In this document: positions 1-9,374 of the stretch, in pieces | Layout of the letters: each line of letters opens with the position of its first letter | Numbering within the stretch: the stretch's first letter is position 1 | Assembly (NCBI GenBank): GCA_963833465.1 | Contig: CAWHXW010000004.1 | Coordinates: 1,116,001 to 1,180,000 of the forward strand | Direction: 5' to 3' | Length of the DNA stretch: 64,000 nucleotides | From: Fen-1298 sp963833465 | Lineage (GTDB): Bacteria; Bacteroidota; Ignavibacteria; UBA10030 | Position numbers and translations under genes: made by a program | The notes under the pieces: generated by a model | Seen by the model: the letters and a program-made list of their open reading frames with translations, nothing else | Told to the model about the DNA's origin: nothing | Databases searched by the model: none

Positions 1-1131
1 TTTGATCACACCGGTAAACGCATCAATACTCATTACACAAAAAGGTGTACCACTTGAACCGCCGTTTGAGTAAGTAACGATCAAATTATTTTCGTCCATT
101 TTAAGATACCGATGAGCATATCCTTCAAAGTTTGGATCTTTCTCTTTCGATTGCCAGAGCACTTTTCCTGCGGTTAGGTCAATTGCAAACATCGCATCTG
201 CAAGGCCGGCAAAAAAGATATCTTTGTTTTCCGCCTTCATCACTTCATAGGTACGGAAATCACCTACATTTGCTTTCACCTCTGCAATCGCTCCAGTGCT
301 GTCATTTACGAAGACAATGTTTTCCTTCCCAAGCACTACGCAACCGTGAGGGGTTTCGATAATTGGCTCGAAATCTGTATTATATTTCATCGGGATACGT
401 TTTAATTCTATTTTTTCTACTGCATCGACCACAGCCATCGCATCATCAAGCAGAAAAATTAAGAATCGTTGGTCTGGCGATGCATAGAAATATCGCATGG
501 ATTTTTCTACAACCTTGCCATTAATCTCATAATCCTTTCCGCTGAAAACCTGCTTACCGTCTGAAAATTGGAAGAGGCCTGCTTTATCATCATCCATCAG
601 GACAAGGATCAGATTTTGTTTCTCTAACTTCTTAAAATTCCATCCACCTTTTTTGCTGACATCACCGTTATATTTAAATTTAGTCCGCCACAACTCTTTC
701 CCAGTTGTCAGATCAATTCCAATGTGGTTTGCCCGATAACTGACAACCAGTGCATTACCGAGCCAATCTAAATCTGTGAAATCATCTTGACTAACATCCT
801 TGTAAGCTTGTTTCCAGATTAGTTGTCCGGTAAGTGCATCGTAGCATTGCAGATCGTCATCGGTTCCGATAAGAAATTTATCGTCCACTAATTGATGAAC
901 GCCTTTTTTCTCATAGTTTTTTACACGTAATTCGTATACCTTCGCGCCGGTACTGGCATCAAAAAGCCAAGAGTATTCATAATTGGTGAGAAAAAGAAAT
1001 TTACCTTCCTGAAGGAAACTATAATTTTTGATTTGCTCGCCGATATCTAGTTTCCATTTAGGAACTTGCGCGTATGCAGCAAGAAATAAAATAAATGCAC
1101 ATACGATAAGCAGCATGATGCGTGTTTTCAT
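1..1131 (-). CDS. Exported PQQ-like beta-propeller protein, 3' end beyond window
   Basis: An open frame runs from an ATG at 1131 to the window edge without a stop, giving at least 377 residues. The N-terminus (MKTRIMLLIVCAFILFLAAYAQ, split here as a basic start, a hydrophobic core and an A-Y-A-Q end) looks like a Sec signal peptide. The mature part carries repeated strand/turn units such as DALTGQLIWK, DLTTGKELWR and DLTAGKVLWQ, typical of PQQ-like (BamB/quinoprotein-type) propeller blades. This fold often forms a protein-binding scaffold rather than binding PQQ, so no enzymatic role can be assigned. The C-terminus is missing, so a sorting domain cannot be checked. Confidence 0.8.
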   Translation of the reverse strand, partial: MKTRIMLLIVCAFILFLAAYAQVPKWKLDIGEQIKNYSFLQEGKFLFLTNYEYSWLFDASTGAKVYELRVKNYEKKGVHQLVDDKFLIGTDDDLQCYDALTGQLIWKQAYKDVSQDDFTDLDWLGNALVVSYRANHIGIDLTTGKELWRTKFKYNGDVSKKGGWNFKKLEKQNLILVLMDDDKAGLFQFSDGKQVFSGKDYEINGKVVEKSMRYFYASPDQRFLIFLLDDAMAVVDAVEKIELKRIPMKYNTDFEPIIETPHGCVVLGKENIVFVNDSTGAIAEVKANVGDFRTYEVMKAENKDIFFAGLADAMFAIDLTAGKVLWQSKEKDPNFEGYAHRYLKMDENNLIVTYSNGGSSGTPFCVMSIDAFTGVIK

Positions 1132-1387
1132 GATAACCCTCTAATTATGTGAAAGAAAAAGAAAAACATTGCCCTGAGAGAGCAAAGCGATAACCACCTA
1201 AAATTCAATCAAGTACTGTGCCCAAAACTAAATCAAAATAATACTAGATTTAAGCAAAATTATTATAGAGGGGTTCAGGTGTTTGTAGATGCCGACACTT
1301 AGCAACAGACATTTGTCGTATAGAAACAACAAAGTAAATAGATTGTTAGTTCGTCTGTGTAATGTAGATGAAAAGCGCTCAAATTAG

Positions 1388-1825
1388 TTATTTTAGACAC
1401 TTTGCCGCTGGTTCAATTCGATAGGAATGAGTTACCTTTGCGGTTGCAGAAAGTATGGCAGAAACTGAGCAGTATTTTGTTACAGAAAGATCAATGGCTC
1501 TTTGGACATCATCCGATTTGATATTGTCGCCGTAGATGATGTATTCAACATGAATCTCCGTAAATATTTTAGGATGTTCATCCCGTTCAATTCCCTTTAC
1601 AATGCATTCGTAATCAATAACTGGTGATTTTTTCTTTTTAAGGATGGAAATGACATCCATTGAAGTGCAACCGGCGAGTGCCATCAATAAAAGTTCTTTA
1701 GGTGTCGAGCCACCGTCGTTGCCGCCGACGTCATTTTTCGTATCCATTATCACCCAATGGTTTGAACCGGCTTTAGCGGCAAATGTGCTGCCCTTAAGTT
1801 GCTTGAGAAAAATTTCTTTTATCAT
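1388..1825 (-). CDS. OsmC/Ohr family protein (YhfA-like)
   Basis: The 145-residue product matches the OsmC-like fold in length and motifs. The two conserved cysteines that reduce organic hydroperoxides in this family are visible at Cys53 (ALAGCTSMDV, start of the central helix) and Cys119 (TKYCSVSAIL). The sequence DGGSTPKELLLMALAGC is the usual helix lead-in. It is more like the YhfA/OsmC-related branch than classical Ohr, so the substrate is uncertain. It stands alone and is followed upstream by a separate T9SS gene with its own terminator. Confidence 0.88.
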   Translation of the reverse strand: MIKEIFLKQLKGSTFAAKAGSNHWVIMDTKNDVGGNDGGSTPKELLLMALAGCTSMDVISILKKKKSPVIDYECIVKGIERDEHPKIFTEIHVEYIIYGDNIKSDDVQRAIDLSVTKYCSVSAILSATAKVTHSYRIEPAAKCLK

Positions 1826-1932
1826 AATATTTTTCTTTTGATTAAGTTCTTTTATTGTACTTTTTTTCTTCTTTGCATTATTTATTTTACTGCATAAATT
1901 CGAAATACTGTATCAGGAAATATTAGGAAAGA

Positions 1933-1960
1933 AAAAGCTCCAGATTGCTCTAGAGCTTTT
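1933..1960 (-). terminator. Rho-independent terminator after the T9SS gene
   Basis: Arms AAAAGCTC (1933-1940) and GAGCTTTT (1953-1960) enclose a 12-nt loop. On the minus strand the hairpin ends in a T-rich run and lies about 30 bp past the stop of the gene at 1989-3230. Confidence 0.75.
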
Positions 1961-1988
1961 CAACACTCTCTTTAATGATTTCTGAAAA

Positions 1989-3230
1989 TTATTTCAACAA
2001 GATCAGTTTCTTTATCTGCTTTTGTCCACCGCTTTCAAGGCAAGAGAAGTAAATTCCACTCGTCAGATTTGATGCGTCGAATTGTATTTGATGAAGAACA
2101 CCTGCCCTCAATTCTGAATTCACAAGCGTCTCCACTTCTCGTCCAAGAATATCGTAAATCTTTAAAGTTGTCAATCCATCTTTGGCGAGAGTGAAGTCAA
2201 TTACAGTTTTGGGATTAAATGGATTAGGATAATTTTGATAGAGATATAATTGATTTGGAATACCATTTAGGGAAATTCTATTTACTGCCGTTAACTCTGA
2301 AAGATATCGTTTCCAAACTCCGCTTGTTTGCGTTCCTGCAAAAAGAAAGTTTTTATCTAAAGATAGAGTAGTTATATAAAGATCTGTCAATCCTTTGTTT
2401 TGAGCAGACCATACGGTTGATGATAAAACAGGACATGAAAATACACCGCCGCCAAGTGTTCCAGCAAAAAGCATCTTTGAATCCTGACAAATCAGCGCCG
2501 TGACATATGTATTTTTTAAACCATCGCTGAAAGGATACCATTCTACCGGTTCAACAGCAAAGGGTAAATAATAAAATACACCATTTTCTGTACCAGCAAA
2601 GACAATACCGTTATAAACTACGAGAGCCCGAACATTAGTATTTGTCAATCCACTGTTAAGCTGTGTCCATTCGGTTCCGCTTTTATTTGTCACAAACACA
2701 CCTTGATTGGTTCCAATAAAAATATAGTTATCTGAATATGGTGCTATTGAGTATATTGTAATACCCTTGGGTAAAGAGTCGAACGATATCCATGTCTGAC
2801 CTAAATTGAAGGATATTTGAATAGTATCTTGGATATTGCCTCCTCTATCAGAAATGGAATCAATCAATGCTAAAAAAAATGGTATGTTTGAAAGAAGTGA
2901 ATCAAGCGGAATTGATGTTTCACTGCTATCCAGCTTGATAAGAACGCTATCAAGTTGTACACTTGTAGGAGCATAACTTTCAATTATTGGAAATAAAGCT
3001 GCTGCCGCCGCTTCCTTTAAAGTATCAGAGTTGATTTCAACCCATAGTGTCCCTTCGTTAGGCGAAACAAATAAGCCGTTATTTGTTTCTGCAAAAAGAG
3101 TTTCATTGTCTGCTGCAAGTATATTCACTTTCTGAAATGGACTGCTCGTATGTATCCATTGAGCTCTTAACGAGATGGAAAGCATACATACAAAGGTAAT
3201 TAAGGAAATAAGCCGTAAAAAATTATTCAT
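1989..3230 (-). CDS. Secreted propeller protein with T9SS C-terminal sorting domain
   Basis: The 413-residue product starts with a signal peptide (hydrophobic stretch about residues 5-22, ending LRAQ). The middle (about 25-320) has recurring blades of the form IFIGTNQGVFVT, VFAGTENGVFYY, LFAGTLGGGVF and LFAGTQTSGVW, typical of sialidase/photosystem-stability (BNR/YCF48-like) propellers. The last ~85 residues are a type A sorting domain: YQNYPNPFNP, then IYDILGREVETLV, and a basic end KQIKKLILLK. In T9SS bacteria this domain directs export through the outer membrane and is removed. An insertion of about 60 residues separates the first blade from the others. Ligand unknown. Confidence 0.88.
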   Translation of the reverse strand: MNNFLRLISLITFVCMLSISLRAQWIHTSSPFQKVNILAADNETLFAETNNGLFVSPNEGTLWVEINSDTLKEAAAAALFPIIESYAPTSVQLDSVLIKLDSSETSIPLDSLLSNIPFFLALIDSISDRGGNIQDTIQISFNLGQTWISFDSLPKGITIYSIAPYSDNYIFIGTNQGVFVTNKSGTEWTQLNSGLTNTNVRALVVYNGIVFAGTENGVFYYLPFAVEPVEWYPFSDGLKNTYVTALICQDSKMLFAGTLGGGVFSCPVLSSTVWSAQNKGLTDLYITTLSLDKNFLFAGTQTSGVWKRYLSELTAVNRISLNGIPNQLYLYQNYPNPFNPKTVIDFTLAKDGLTTLKIYDILGREVETLVNSELRAGVLHQIQFDASNLTSGIYFSCLESGGQKQIKKLILLK

Positions 3231-3409
3231 TAGAGTGCCCTTCCCAAAAAAGTTGAAATTGTGAATATAATATATTTGGATATTAAGATAGATTTTTTTT
3301 CGATCATATTAATTGTTTTTGCTCTGAACGACACAATTTCTTTCCGAATCACTTAATTCACTACATTGCTAAAACAAAGTTGAATTAATGGTTCAAAAGA
3401 GAGTCAAAA

Positions 3410-3625
3410 TTACAATATTGGGTCTGAATCATCCAAGTGATCGATGTTCGCATCTATTTCTTCAAAAGGAGTTATTGGTGTTCCATCAGGAGAAATCAAA
3501 GGCGTTTCCTCAATTTTCCCTTGTTTCTTGTCTAATTGACGCTTTCGTTTCTCTTCCTGTTTCTTTTGTCGTGCGATTTCTTTCTTACGTTTCTCGAATT
3601 TATATGAGGCAGAATTTTTTTCCAC
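3410..3625 (-). CDS. Small charged conserved-looking protein, unknown function
   Basis: This 71-residue frame begins at GTG (3625) preceded by a strong AGGAG site about 8 nt upstream, which argues it is real. The first 38 residues are very rich in Lys/Arg/Glu/Gln and probably form a single charged helix (EKRKKEIARQKKQEEKRKR). The last third is acidic and contains the phrase LISPDGTPITPFEEID. I recognise no domain. It could bind nucleic acid or ribosomes through the basic helix, but that is a guess. Confidence 0.6.
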   Translation of the reverse strand: MEKNSASYKFEKRKKEIARQKKQEEKRKRQLDKKQGKIEETPLISPDGTPITPFEEIDANIDHLDDSDPIL

Positions 3626-3764
3626 AATTTGTCTCCTGTAATTTTCATTTTTTCAGCGCAGTTTCTGAGAAATATTATTATAACGTAATTATCTTTTTCT
3701 TGAAGTCAAAATAATGCTTTCCGAGTTTTTTCTGTGTTCTACATAAGCAATCAGAAAGTTAACA

Positions 3765-5042
3765 TTATGTTCCGGCCGAATAATCCTCGTTATATTTTAC
3801 TTGTTCTTTTGTAAGCTTATCAATCTTGTAACCCATCGTAGCAAGTTTTACACAAGCAATTTCCTGATCCTGTGCCGCTGGAATATCATACACCTTGTTT
3901 TCCAAACGTTTGCCTTTTTTGTGATTTTCCACAAGCCGAAGCTGAGACATAAACTGATTCGCAAATGACATATCCATCACTTCTGAGGGATGCCCTTCTG
4001 CTGCAGCAAGGTTCACGAGGCGTCCTTTTGCAAGTAAAAAGACACGCCTGCCATTTTTCAAAGTGTATTCTTCATTGTCCTTCCGGACTTCTCGTTTACT
4101 CTTGGCAACTTTTTCGAGGTCGGGAATGTTGATTTCACAATCATAATGTCCTGTATTGCAAATGATTGCCCCGTTCTTCATTGACTTAAAATGGCGCTCA
4201 ATAATAATATCTTTCACACCTGTCGCAGTAACAAAAATATCGCCAACTTTTGCAGCATCATCCATTTTCATCACACGAAAACCTTCCAAAGTTGCTTTCA
4301 ATGCGGCTGTCGGTTTTACTTCTGTAACGATGACATTTGCCCCAAGTCCTTTAGCGCGTAAGGCAACGCCTTTACCGCAGTGGCCAAATCCAGCGACAAC
4401 AAAATTTTTTCCTGCTAACAATACGCTTGTTGCACGAAGAATACCATCAAGTGTCGATTGACCTGTTCCGTACACGTTATCAAAGTCCCATTTTGTTTCG
4501 GCATCATTAACGGCGATAACCGGGTATTTAAGAGCACCATCGTCTGCCATTGCACGAAGACGATGAACACCGGTAGTCGTTTCTTCCGTTCCACCGATGA
4601 TGGTTGGAATTAATTCCTGATGTTTATTATGCACAGTAAAAATAAGATCTGCCCCATCGTCAAGTGTTAGCTGCGGTTTGAACTTTAATGTCTCTTCAAT
4701 GCACCAGTAAAATTCCTTGACGTTCATTCCATGCCAAGCAAATATGCTGATACCTTCGTCAGCAAGCGCCGCTGCTACATCGTCCTGCGTAGAAAGCGGG
4801 TTGCATCCGCTCCAACTGACTTGAGCTCCAGCTGCTGCAAATGTTTTCACAAGCACAGCTGTTTCTTTCGTAACGTGAAGGCAACCAGCAATTTTGTAAC
4901 CCTTGAACGGTTTGGTCTTGCTGTATTTTTCCATTAATGCCATTAGCACCGGCATACGGGATTCTGCCCACTCGATACGGAGTTTTCCGGCTTTCGCCAG
5001 TGACAGATCTTTTACTTTAAACTTATTTTTTTCTTCATTCAT
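3765..5042 (-). CDS. ahcY: Adenosylhomocysteinase (S-adenosylhomocysteine hydrolase)
   Basis: The 425-residue enzyme splits S-adenosylhomocysteine to adenosine and homocysteine, using tightly bound NAD. The substrate domain shows SGCNPLSTQDDVAAAL (about 78-93) and YWCIEETL; the NAD-binding Rossmann motif GFGHCGKG is at 218-225, followed by the late segment NTGHYDCEI. The C-terminal tail reaches the NAD site as usual (end VKYNEDYSAGT). Length fits the short form found in archaea, Thermotoga and many bacteria. It lies 51 bp downstream of metK on the same strand, so the two probably form a methyl-cycle operon. Confidence 0.97.
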   Translation of the reverse strand: MNEEKNKFKVKDLSLAKAGKLRIEWAESRMPVLMALMEKYSKTKPFKGYKIAGCLHVTKETAVLVKTFAAAGAQVSWSGCNPLSTQDDVAAALADEGISIFAWHGMNVKEFYWCIEETLKFKPQLTLDDGADLIFTVHNKHQELIPTIIGGTEETTTGVHRLRAMADDGALKYPVIAVNDAETKWDFDNVYGTGQSTLDGILRATSVLLAGKNFVVAGFGHCGKGVALRAKGLGANVIVTEVKPTAALKATLEGFRVMKMDDAAKVGDIFVTATGVKDIIIERHFKSMKNGAIICNTGHYDCEINIPDLEKVAKSKREVRKDNEEYTLKNGRRVFLLAKGRLVNLAAAEGHPSEVMDMSFANQFMSQLRLVENHKKGKRLENKVYDIPAAQDQEIACVKLATMGYKIDKLTKEQVKYNEDYSAGT

Positions 5043-5093
5043 AGTTTTTTCTAAAAAATTTTTTATTAAAAGTTAATTTGCCGGTCACTAATT

Positions 5094-6239
5094 TTATTTT
5101 ACTACTTTCTCTAGAATCTTAACTAAATCTAAATTTTCCCAAGTGAATTCCTTTTCATTGCGGCCAAAGTGTCCGTATGCTGCCGTTTTACGATAAATCG
5201 GACGGCGCAGATTGAGCCGTTTAATGATACCACGCGGCGTTAAATCGATCTCTTTCATTACGAAATCTGAAAGTTGTGGATCTGGAATGACACCTGTGCC
5301 AAATGTTTTTATCTGGATTGAAACAGGGTCCGAGATGCCAATTGCATAGGCAACCTGAATTTGACATTCCGTAGCAAGCTTTGCGGCAACAATATTCTTT
5401 GCAATATGTCTTGCTGCGTATGCTGCACTGCGATCAACCTTCGTTGGATCTTTGCCGGAGAATGCGCCGCCGCCATGCGGTGCGCGTCCGCCGTAGGTAT
5501 CGACAACAATTTTGCGCCCAGTTAAGCCGCTGTCACCGTGCGGCCCACCGACTTCAAATCTTCCGGTAGGGTTGACAAAATAACGCGTTTTATTATCAAG
5601 CATTCCAGATGGAATTACATTGTTGACGACCAGTTCAATAACATCTTCTTTAATTTTTTTCTGCGTAACTTCCGGATCATGCTGTGTAGAGACGACAATA
5701 GTGTCTACACGGATAGGCTTGCCGTTATTGTCATATTCGACCGTCACTTGAGATTTTGCATCAGGCCGAAGATATGGCATCAGCGCCGGCTGCTTCTTTC
5801 GAATATTTGCTAAACGAAGAACAAGTTTGTGTGCGTACATAATTGGCGCTGGCATCAGCTCTGAAGTTTCCGATGAAGCGTATCCAAACATCATACCTTG
5901 GTCGCCTGCACCACCTGTATCAACGCCTTGAGCAATATCCGGCGATTGGGAATGAATGGAAGAGAGAACTGAACATGAATCTGCATCGAATCCAACGCCC
6001 GCTTTTGTGTAACCAATGTCGCGGATTACATTGCGTACAATTTCTTGAACTTCAATATATCCTTTAGTTGTTATCTCTCCGCCAACGAGAACCATTCCGG
6101 TTGTAACAAATGTTTCGCATGCAACTCGCGATGTTTTATCTTGCTCGAGCAGCGCATCAAGAACTGCATCTGAAATCTGGTCGCAGACTTTATCTGGGTG
6201 CCCTTCAGACACAGATTCCGATGTAAATAAATTTCTCAT
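5094..6239 (-). CDS. metK: S-adenosylmethionine synthetase
   Basis: The 381-residue product makes S-adenosylmethionine from methionine and ATP in the cytoplasm. Visible signatures are SVSEGHPDKVCDQISDAVLD at the N-terminus (metal/ATP site), GAGDQGMMFGYA (family signature 1) and GGGAFSGKDPTKVDRS (signature 2, phosphate loop). The ATG at 6239 is preceded by a short weak purine stretch. The leader 6240-6329 shows no SAM riboswitch. It is the first gene of the metK-ahcY pair. Confidence 0.97.
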   Translation of the reverse strand: MRNLFTSESVSEGHPDKVCDQISDAVLDALLEQDKTSRVACETFVTTGMVLVGGEITTKGYIEVQEIVRNVIRDIGYTKAGVGFDADSCSVLSSIHSQSPDIAQGVDTGGAGDQGMMFGYASSETSELMPAPIMYAHKLVLRLANIRKKQPALMPYLRPDAKSQVTVEYDNNGKPIRVDTIVVSTQHDPEVTQKKIKEDVIELVVNNVIPSGMLDNKTRYFVNPTGRFEVGGPHGDSGLTGRKIVVDTYGGRAPHGGGAFSGKDPTKVDRSAAYAARHIAKNIVAAKLATECQIQVAYAIGISDPVSIQIKTFGTGVIPDPQLSDFVMKEIDLTPRGIIKRLNLRRPIYRKTAAYGHFGRNEKEFTWENLDLVKILEKVVK

Positions 6240-6329
6240 CTTTTCTCCATATATATTTAATTGTTTAGTAATTCTTATTTATAGACAAATTAATGAATTA
6301 ATTAGAAATTGAAATAAGTGATAAAACGA

Positions 6330-7304
6330 TCAATAGAATTCTAACTCAGATGAATCGCCAATATTAATCCGTTTGTAATTGCCGCGTACAACAGCATTTG
6401 TGCCAATTAAAGATCCTTCAAGAAGAGAATTTACTACTGTCGCTCCCTCACCGATAATAGAATTACGGATAATAGAATTTTCTATGATCGCATTTTCGGC
6501 AATCGTTGCATTCGGACCTATAATTGCATTTCTGACTTTTGCTTTTTCAGAAATAAATACAGGCGATTGAATAACGACACCTTTTATAGGTGGTGGAACC
6601 GGCTGAGATTCAAGGAGATGCTGGTTTGTTGAAAGTAATGTTTCCGGTTTACCACAATCATACCACCCTTCCACCTGAAAAGTCTTCATCTGTTCGCCAT
6701 GATCAATCATCATCTGTAGAGCATCTGTCAATTGAAATTCGTCCTTCGTGCGTCTATTACTATTGATAATTTCTTTTAAACATTTCAATAAAAGTTGGGG
6801 TTGTGTAATATAATAGAGACCAACTATAGCCAGATTACTTTTGGGTCTATCAGGTTTTTCTACCAAATTTATAATGTGCCCATCCGTTGTCTCAGCAACT
6901 CCAAACCTTTTCGGATCATCTACATATTTAACACCTATTTGTGTCTGTTGGTTCGCGATCATTGATTTAAGATCAACATCGAAAATCGTGTCACCTAAAA
7001 TAATCAGAATAGGATGGCTGGAAAAAGTGTGCCGAGAAAGGTAAATAGCATGACCCAAGCCGAGGCGTTCCTCTTGTTCCACAAAATCAAATTTGATTTT
7101 GTAATTCTCAAGAACATATCCTTTGATCATTTCCCCAAGATAACCGACAATAATCGTAGCTTCATCAAATCCGGCTTCAATTATTTTATCAAGAATATGC
7201 CCGATTATCGGCTTACCGGCAACATTGAGCAGCACTTTAGGTACAGAGTATGTATGCGGACGTAATCTGCTGCCGACACCTGCAACTGGGATGATTGCTC
7301 TCAT
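6330..7304 (-). CDS. Sugar-1-phosphate nucleotidyltransferase with left-handed beta-helix tail
   Basis: The 324-residue protein has the nucleotidyltransferase start AGVGSRLRPHTYSVPKVLL (residues 8-26) and the metal-ligand region ILGDTIFDVD. The last ~75 residues are hexapeptide repeats (ISEKAKVRNAIIGPNATIAE and similar), giving a left-handed beta-helix. The combination is typical of glucose-1-phosphate thymidylyltransferase/uridylyltransferase relatives of the archaeal type. The exact nucleotide and sugar cannot be read from the sequence. It is followed directly by the IS200 element. Confidence 0.85.
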   Translation of the reverse strand: MRAIIPVAGVGSRLRPHTYSVPKVLLNVAGKPIIGHILDKIIEAGFDEATIIVGYLGEMIKGYVLENYKIKFDFVEQEERLGLGHAIYLSRHTFSSHPILIILGDTIFDVDLKSMIANQQTQIGVKYVDDPKRFGVAETTDGHIINLVEKPDRPKSNLAIVGLYYITQPQLLLKCLKEIINSNRRTKDEFQLTDALQMMIDHGEQMKTFQVEGWYDCGKPETLLSTNQHLLESQPVPPPIKGVVIQSPVFISEKAKVRNAIIGPNATIAENAIIENSIIRNSIIGEGATVVNSLLEGSLIGTNAVVRGNYKRINIGDSSELEFY

Positions 7305-7366
7305 AATTTGATTTCAGTATATAAAAAATTTTATTAAAAAATACAGAAGAATTCCTTCACAAACAA

Positions 7367-7943
7367 ACGTGAATGACCCTGCGCCAAGAGCGCAGGGCGT
7401 CTTGCTATAAACTCTTACAGATCAAATAATCTCAACTGTTTTACATCTTCCGGTCTACCTTGTTTCCTGATATAATTTTCTATTACTCTTCTATCTCCTC
7501 GACCACTCACTGTTCCGATATAATACCCGTCTGTCCAAAATTCTCCTCCCCACAATTCCTTCTTGATCTCCGGCACTAATCTAAATACTTCTTGCGCCGT
7601 GATACTCTTGAGCAATCGTATAACCTGACCTCCTGAATACTTTGATAAAAATCTACATAACACGTGAACATGGTTTCGATCAAATCCTATAGTCTGTATC
7701 TCTATCGCATACCGCTCCTTGAATCCCTTCATGCTCTCTACTATTACGCTTTCTGTTTCCTTGTTGAATAATGACTTTCGATATTTTATTGTCAATTGAA
7801 TATGATAATAACACTCTGATACATTGTGATACCAATACCATATTTCTGATTCTATATCTGGCACATCTCCAAACTATTCCTTTTTTACGCTTCGTGCAAC
7901 GGCATTTCATCCCTGTGCCAAGAGCACAGGGAGTTCATGCCGA
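7367..7943 (-). mobile_element. IS200-type insertion sequence with hairpin ends
   Basis: A single HUH transposase gene lies between two imperfect palindromes that share the same 5-nt loop CAAGA. The end beyond the tnpA stop has CCCTGCGC-CAAGA-GCGCAGGG (7377-7397). The end upstream of tnpA has CCCTGTGC-CAAGA-GCACAGGG (7911-7931) inside a longer stem CGGCAT...ATGCCG (7900-7942). IS200/IS605 elements have subterminal hairpins of this sort, recognised by TnpA as single-stranded DNA, and no terminal inverted repeats or target duplications. The exact cleavage points cannot be fixed, so the borders are approximate. There is no tnpB. Confidence 0.85.
7415..7864 (-). CDS. tnpA: IS200-family HUH (Y1) transposase
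   Basis: The 149-residue protein has the features of the single-domain IS200/IS605 Y1 transposase: the metal-binding HUH pair HVH at 65-67 (FDRNHVHVLC), the segment WTDGYYIGTVSGRG, and a C-terminal helix ENYIRKQG in which Tyr131 is the likely nucleophile, with Gln135 in the usual YxxxQ spacing. It cuts and rejoins single-stranded DNA at the hairpin ends described for the element. The frame is intact with all catalytic residues, so the copy could be active. The large hairpin 36 bp upstream of the ATG could also limit its translation, as is known for IS200. Confidence 0.93.
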   Translation of the reverse strand: MPDIESEIWYWYHNVSECYYHIQLTIKYRKSLFNKETESVIVESMKGFKERYAIEIQTIGFDRNHVHVLCRFLSKYSGGQVIRLLKSITAQEVFRLVPEIKKELWGGEFWTDGYYIGTVSGRGDRRVIENYIRKQGRPEDVKQLRLFDL

Positions 7944-8120
7944 TTTTCTTAAATACTTTTCCAATAGTAGAATCTGAAAGGTATTCATCTGTTGAATATT
8001 TCAAAAAAAAATGTAGCTTATAAGTAGAACTTGTAAGTATATTTTAAGAATTTAAATTAATTTTCGATATTACTTGCATTTCTCTTTAATCCAATAGTTT
8101 TGTCACCAGGAGCAACTTTT

Positions 8121-9335
8121 ATGGAAATCAGCAAATTGGCATCATCAATCGCCGAATCCCCGACCGTGAAACTCAATGCAGAAGCTTCCCGTCTGCGTGC
8201 ACAAGGAGAAGCAATAGTACATTTCGGAATTGGCGAACCTAAAAATAAAACTCCACAGAACGCAATCGCAAGCGCCGTCGAAAAATTGAATTCTGGAGAA
8301 ATTAAATATGCACCTTCTGATGGTATACCTTCGCTGAAAAAAGCAATTGTTCAATATACTGAAAAAAATTACGGGAGAGTGGTTGATACGGCAAACGTAG
8401 TTGTTTCCGATGGTGCCAAACATTCGCTATCCAATCTGCTTTATGCATTGATTAATCCTGGCGATCAAGTTATTATCCTGGCTCCATATTGGGTCAGTTA
8501 TCCAGAAATGGTCAAAATGGTTAATGGTGTTCCTGTAATCGTTACACCGTCGGATGGAAGTTTTTATCCAAAAATTTCAGAAATCGAAAAAGCAGTAACC
8601 TCATCGACGCGTGCAATTATTGTGAACAGCCCGAATAACCCGTCGGGAGCGGTTTTCTCTGATGAATTTGTAAATAACATTGTAGAGTTCTGTGAACAAA
8701 AAAATATCTATCTATTCATGGATGATATTTATCATAAACTTGTCTTTGATGGAAGGAAAATTACGCCTGTTTATAACTTTACAAAAAAAGATGTCGAATC
8801 AACCAATGTTATTATAATCAATGGCATTTCAAAAACGTACGGTATGACCGGTTTCCGAGTGGGCTGGGTAATTGCAAATCGAAAACTTATAAAGGTTATC
8901 ACGAATATTCAAAGTCAAACAACTACATGTAATTCGCCGATTTGTCAGGTTGCAGCAGAAGCTGCGCTTACCGGAGATCAGAGCTGTGTTGATATATTAG
9001 TTTCTACAATACAAAAGAATCGCGATACAGTTGTAAAAGAGTTGCAGTCTATTCCGGGTGTTAAAATTGAAAAACCGGAAGGCGCATTTTATTGCTTCCC
9101 TGATTTTAGTGCTATCAATAAAGATTCTATGGCATTAGCAGAATTCTTATTAAAGAAAGCACTTGTAATTACCGTGCCAGGCAGGGAATTCGGTATGGAA
9201 GGACATTTACGGCTTAGTTATGCAGGTGCAGCCAGTGAAGTTGCAGATGGATTAGCAAGAATAAAATGGGCATTTGATCAGAATACGCCGCGAGAAATTC
9301 AAATAGGAGCTCGCAAGGCTGTTCGCGATTGGTAA
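8121..9335 (+). CDS. Class I PLP aminotransferase, aspartate aminotransferase type
   Basis: I place the start at ATG 8121, preceded by AGGAG (8108-8112, spacing 8); a longer frame from TTG 8100 would include this site. The 404-residue product has the fold-type I landmarks: GIGEPKNKTP, NSPNNPSGAVF (Asn/Pro contacts with PLP), and INGISKTYGMTGFRVGW, which holds the Schiff-base lysine. The sequence is closest to the Ig subgroup of aspartate aminotransferases (Thermus/Bacillus type), which may also act on prephenate. It sits 40 bp before PEP carboxykinase; together they would turn aspartate into oxaloacetate and then PEP. Confidence 0.9.
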   Translation: MEISKLASSIAESPTVKLNAEASRLRAQGEAIVHFGIGEPKNKTPQNAIASAVEKLNSGEIKYAPSDGIPSLKKAIVQYTEKNYGRVVDTANVVVSDGAKHSLSNLLYALINPGDQVIILAPYWVSYPEMVKMVNGVPVIVTPSDGSFYPKISEIEKAVTSSTRAIIVNSPNNPSGAVFSDEFVNNIVEFCEQKNIYLFMDDIYHKLVFDGRKITPVYNFTKKDVESTNVIIINGISKTYGMTGFRVGWVIANRKLIKVITNIQSQTTTCNSPICQVAAEAALTGDQSCVDILVSTIQKNRDTVVKELQSIPGVKIEKPEGAFYCFPDFSAINKDSMALAEFLLKKALVITVPGREFGMEGHLRLSYAGAASEVADGLARIKWAFDQNTPREIQIGARKAVRDW

Positions 9336-9374
9336 GAAACTTTTTAAAAAAAATCTTTGTTCTTTAATTAACAA

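Noticed and set aside
6240..6329. A SAM riboswitch upstream of metK
   Set aside because: The 90-bp leader is AT-rich without the paired helices or conserved core of any SAM riboswitch class.
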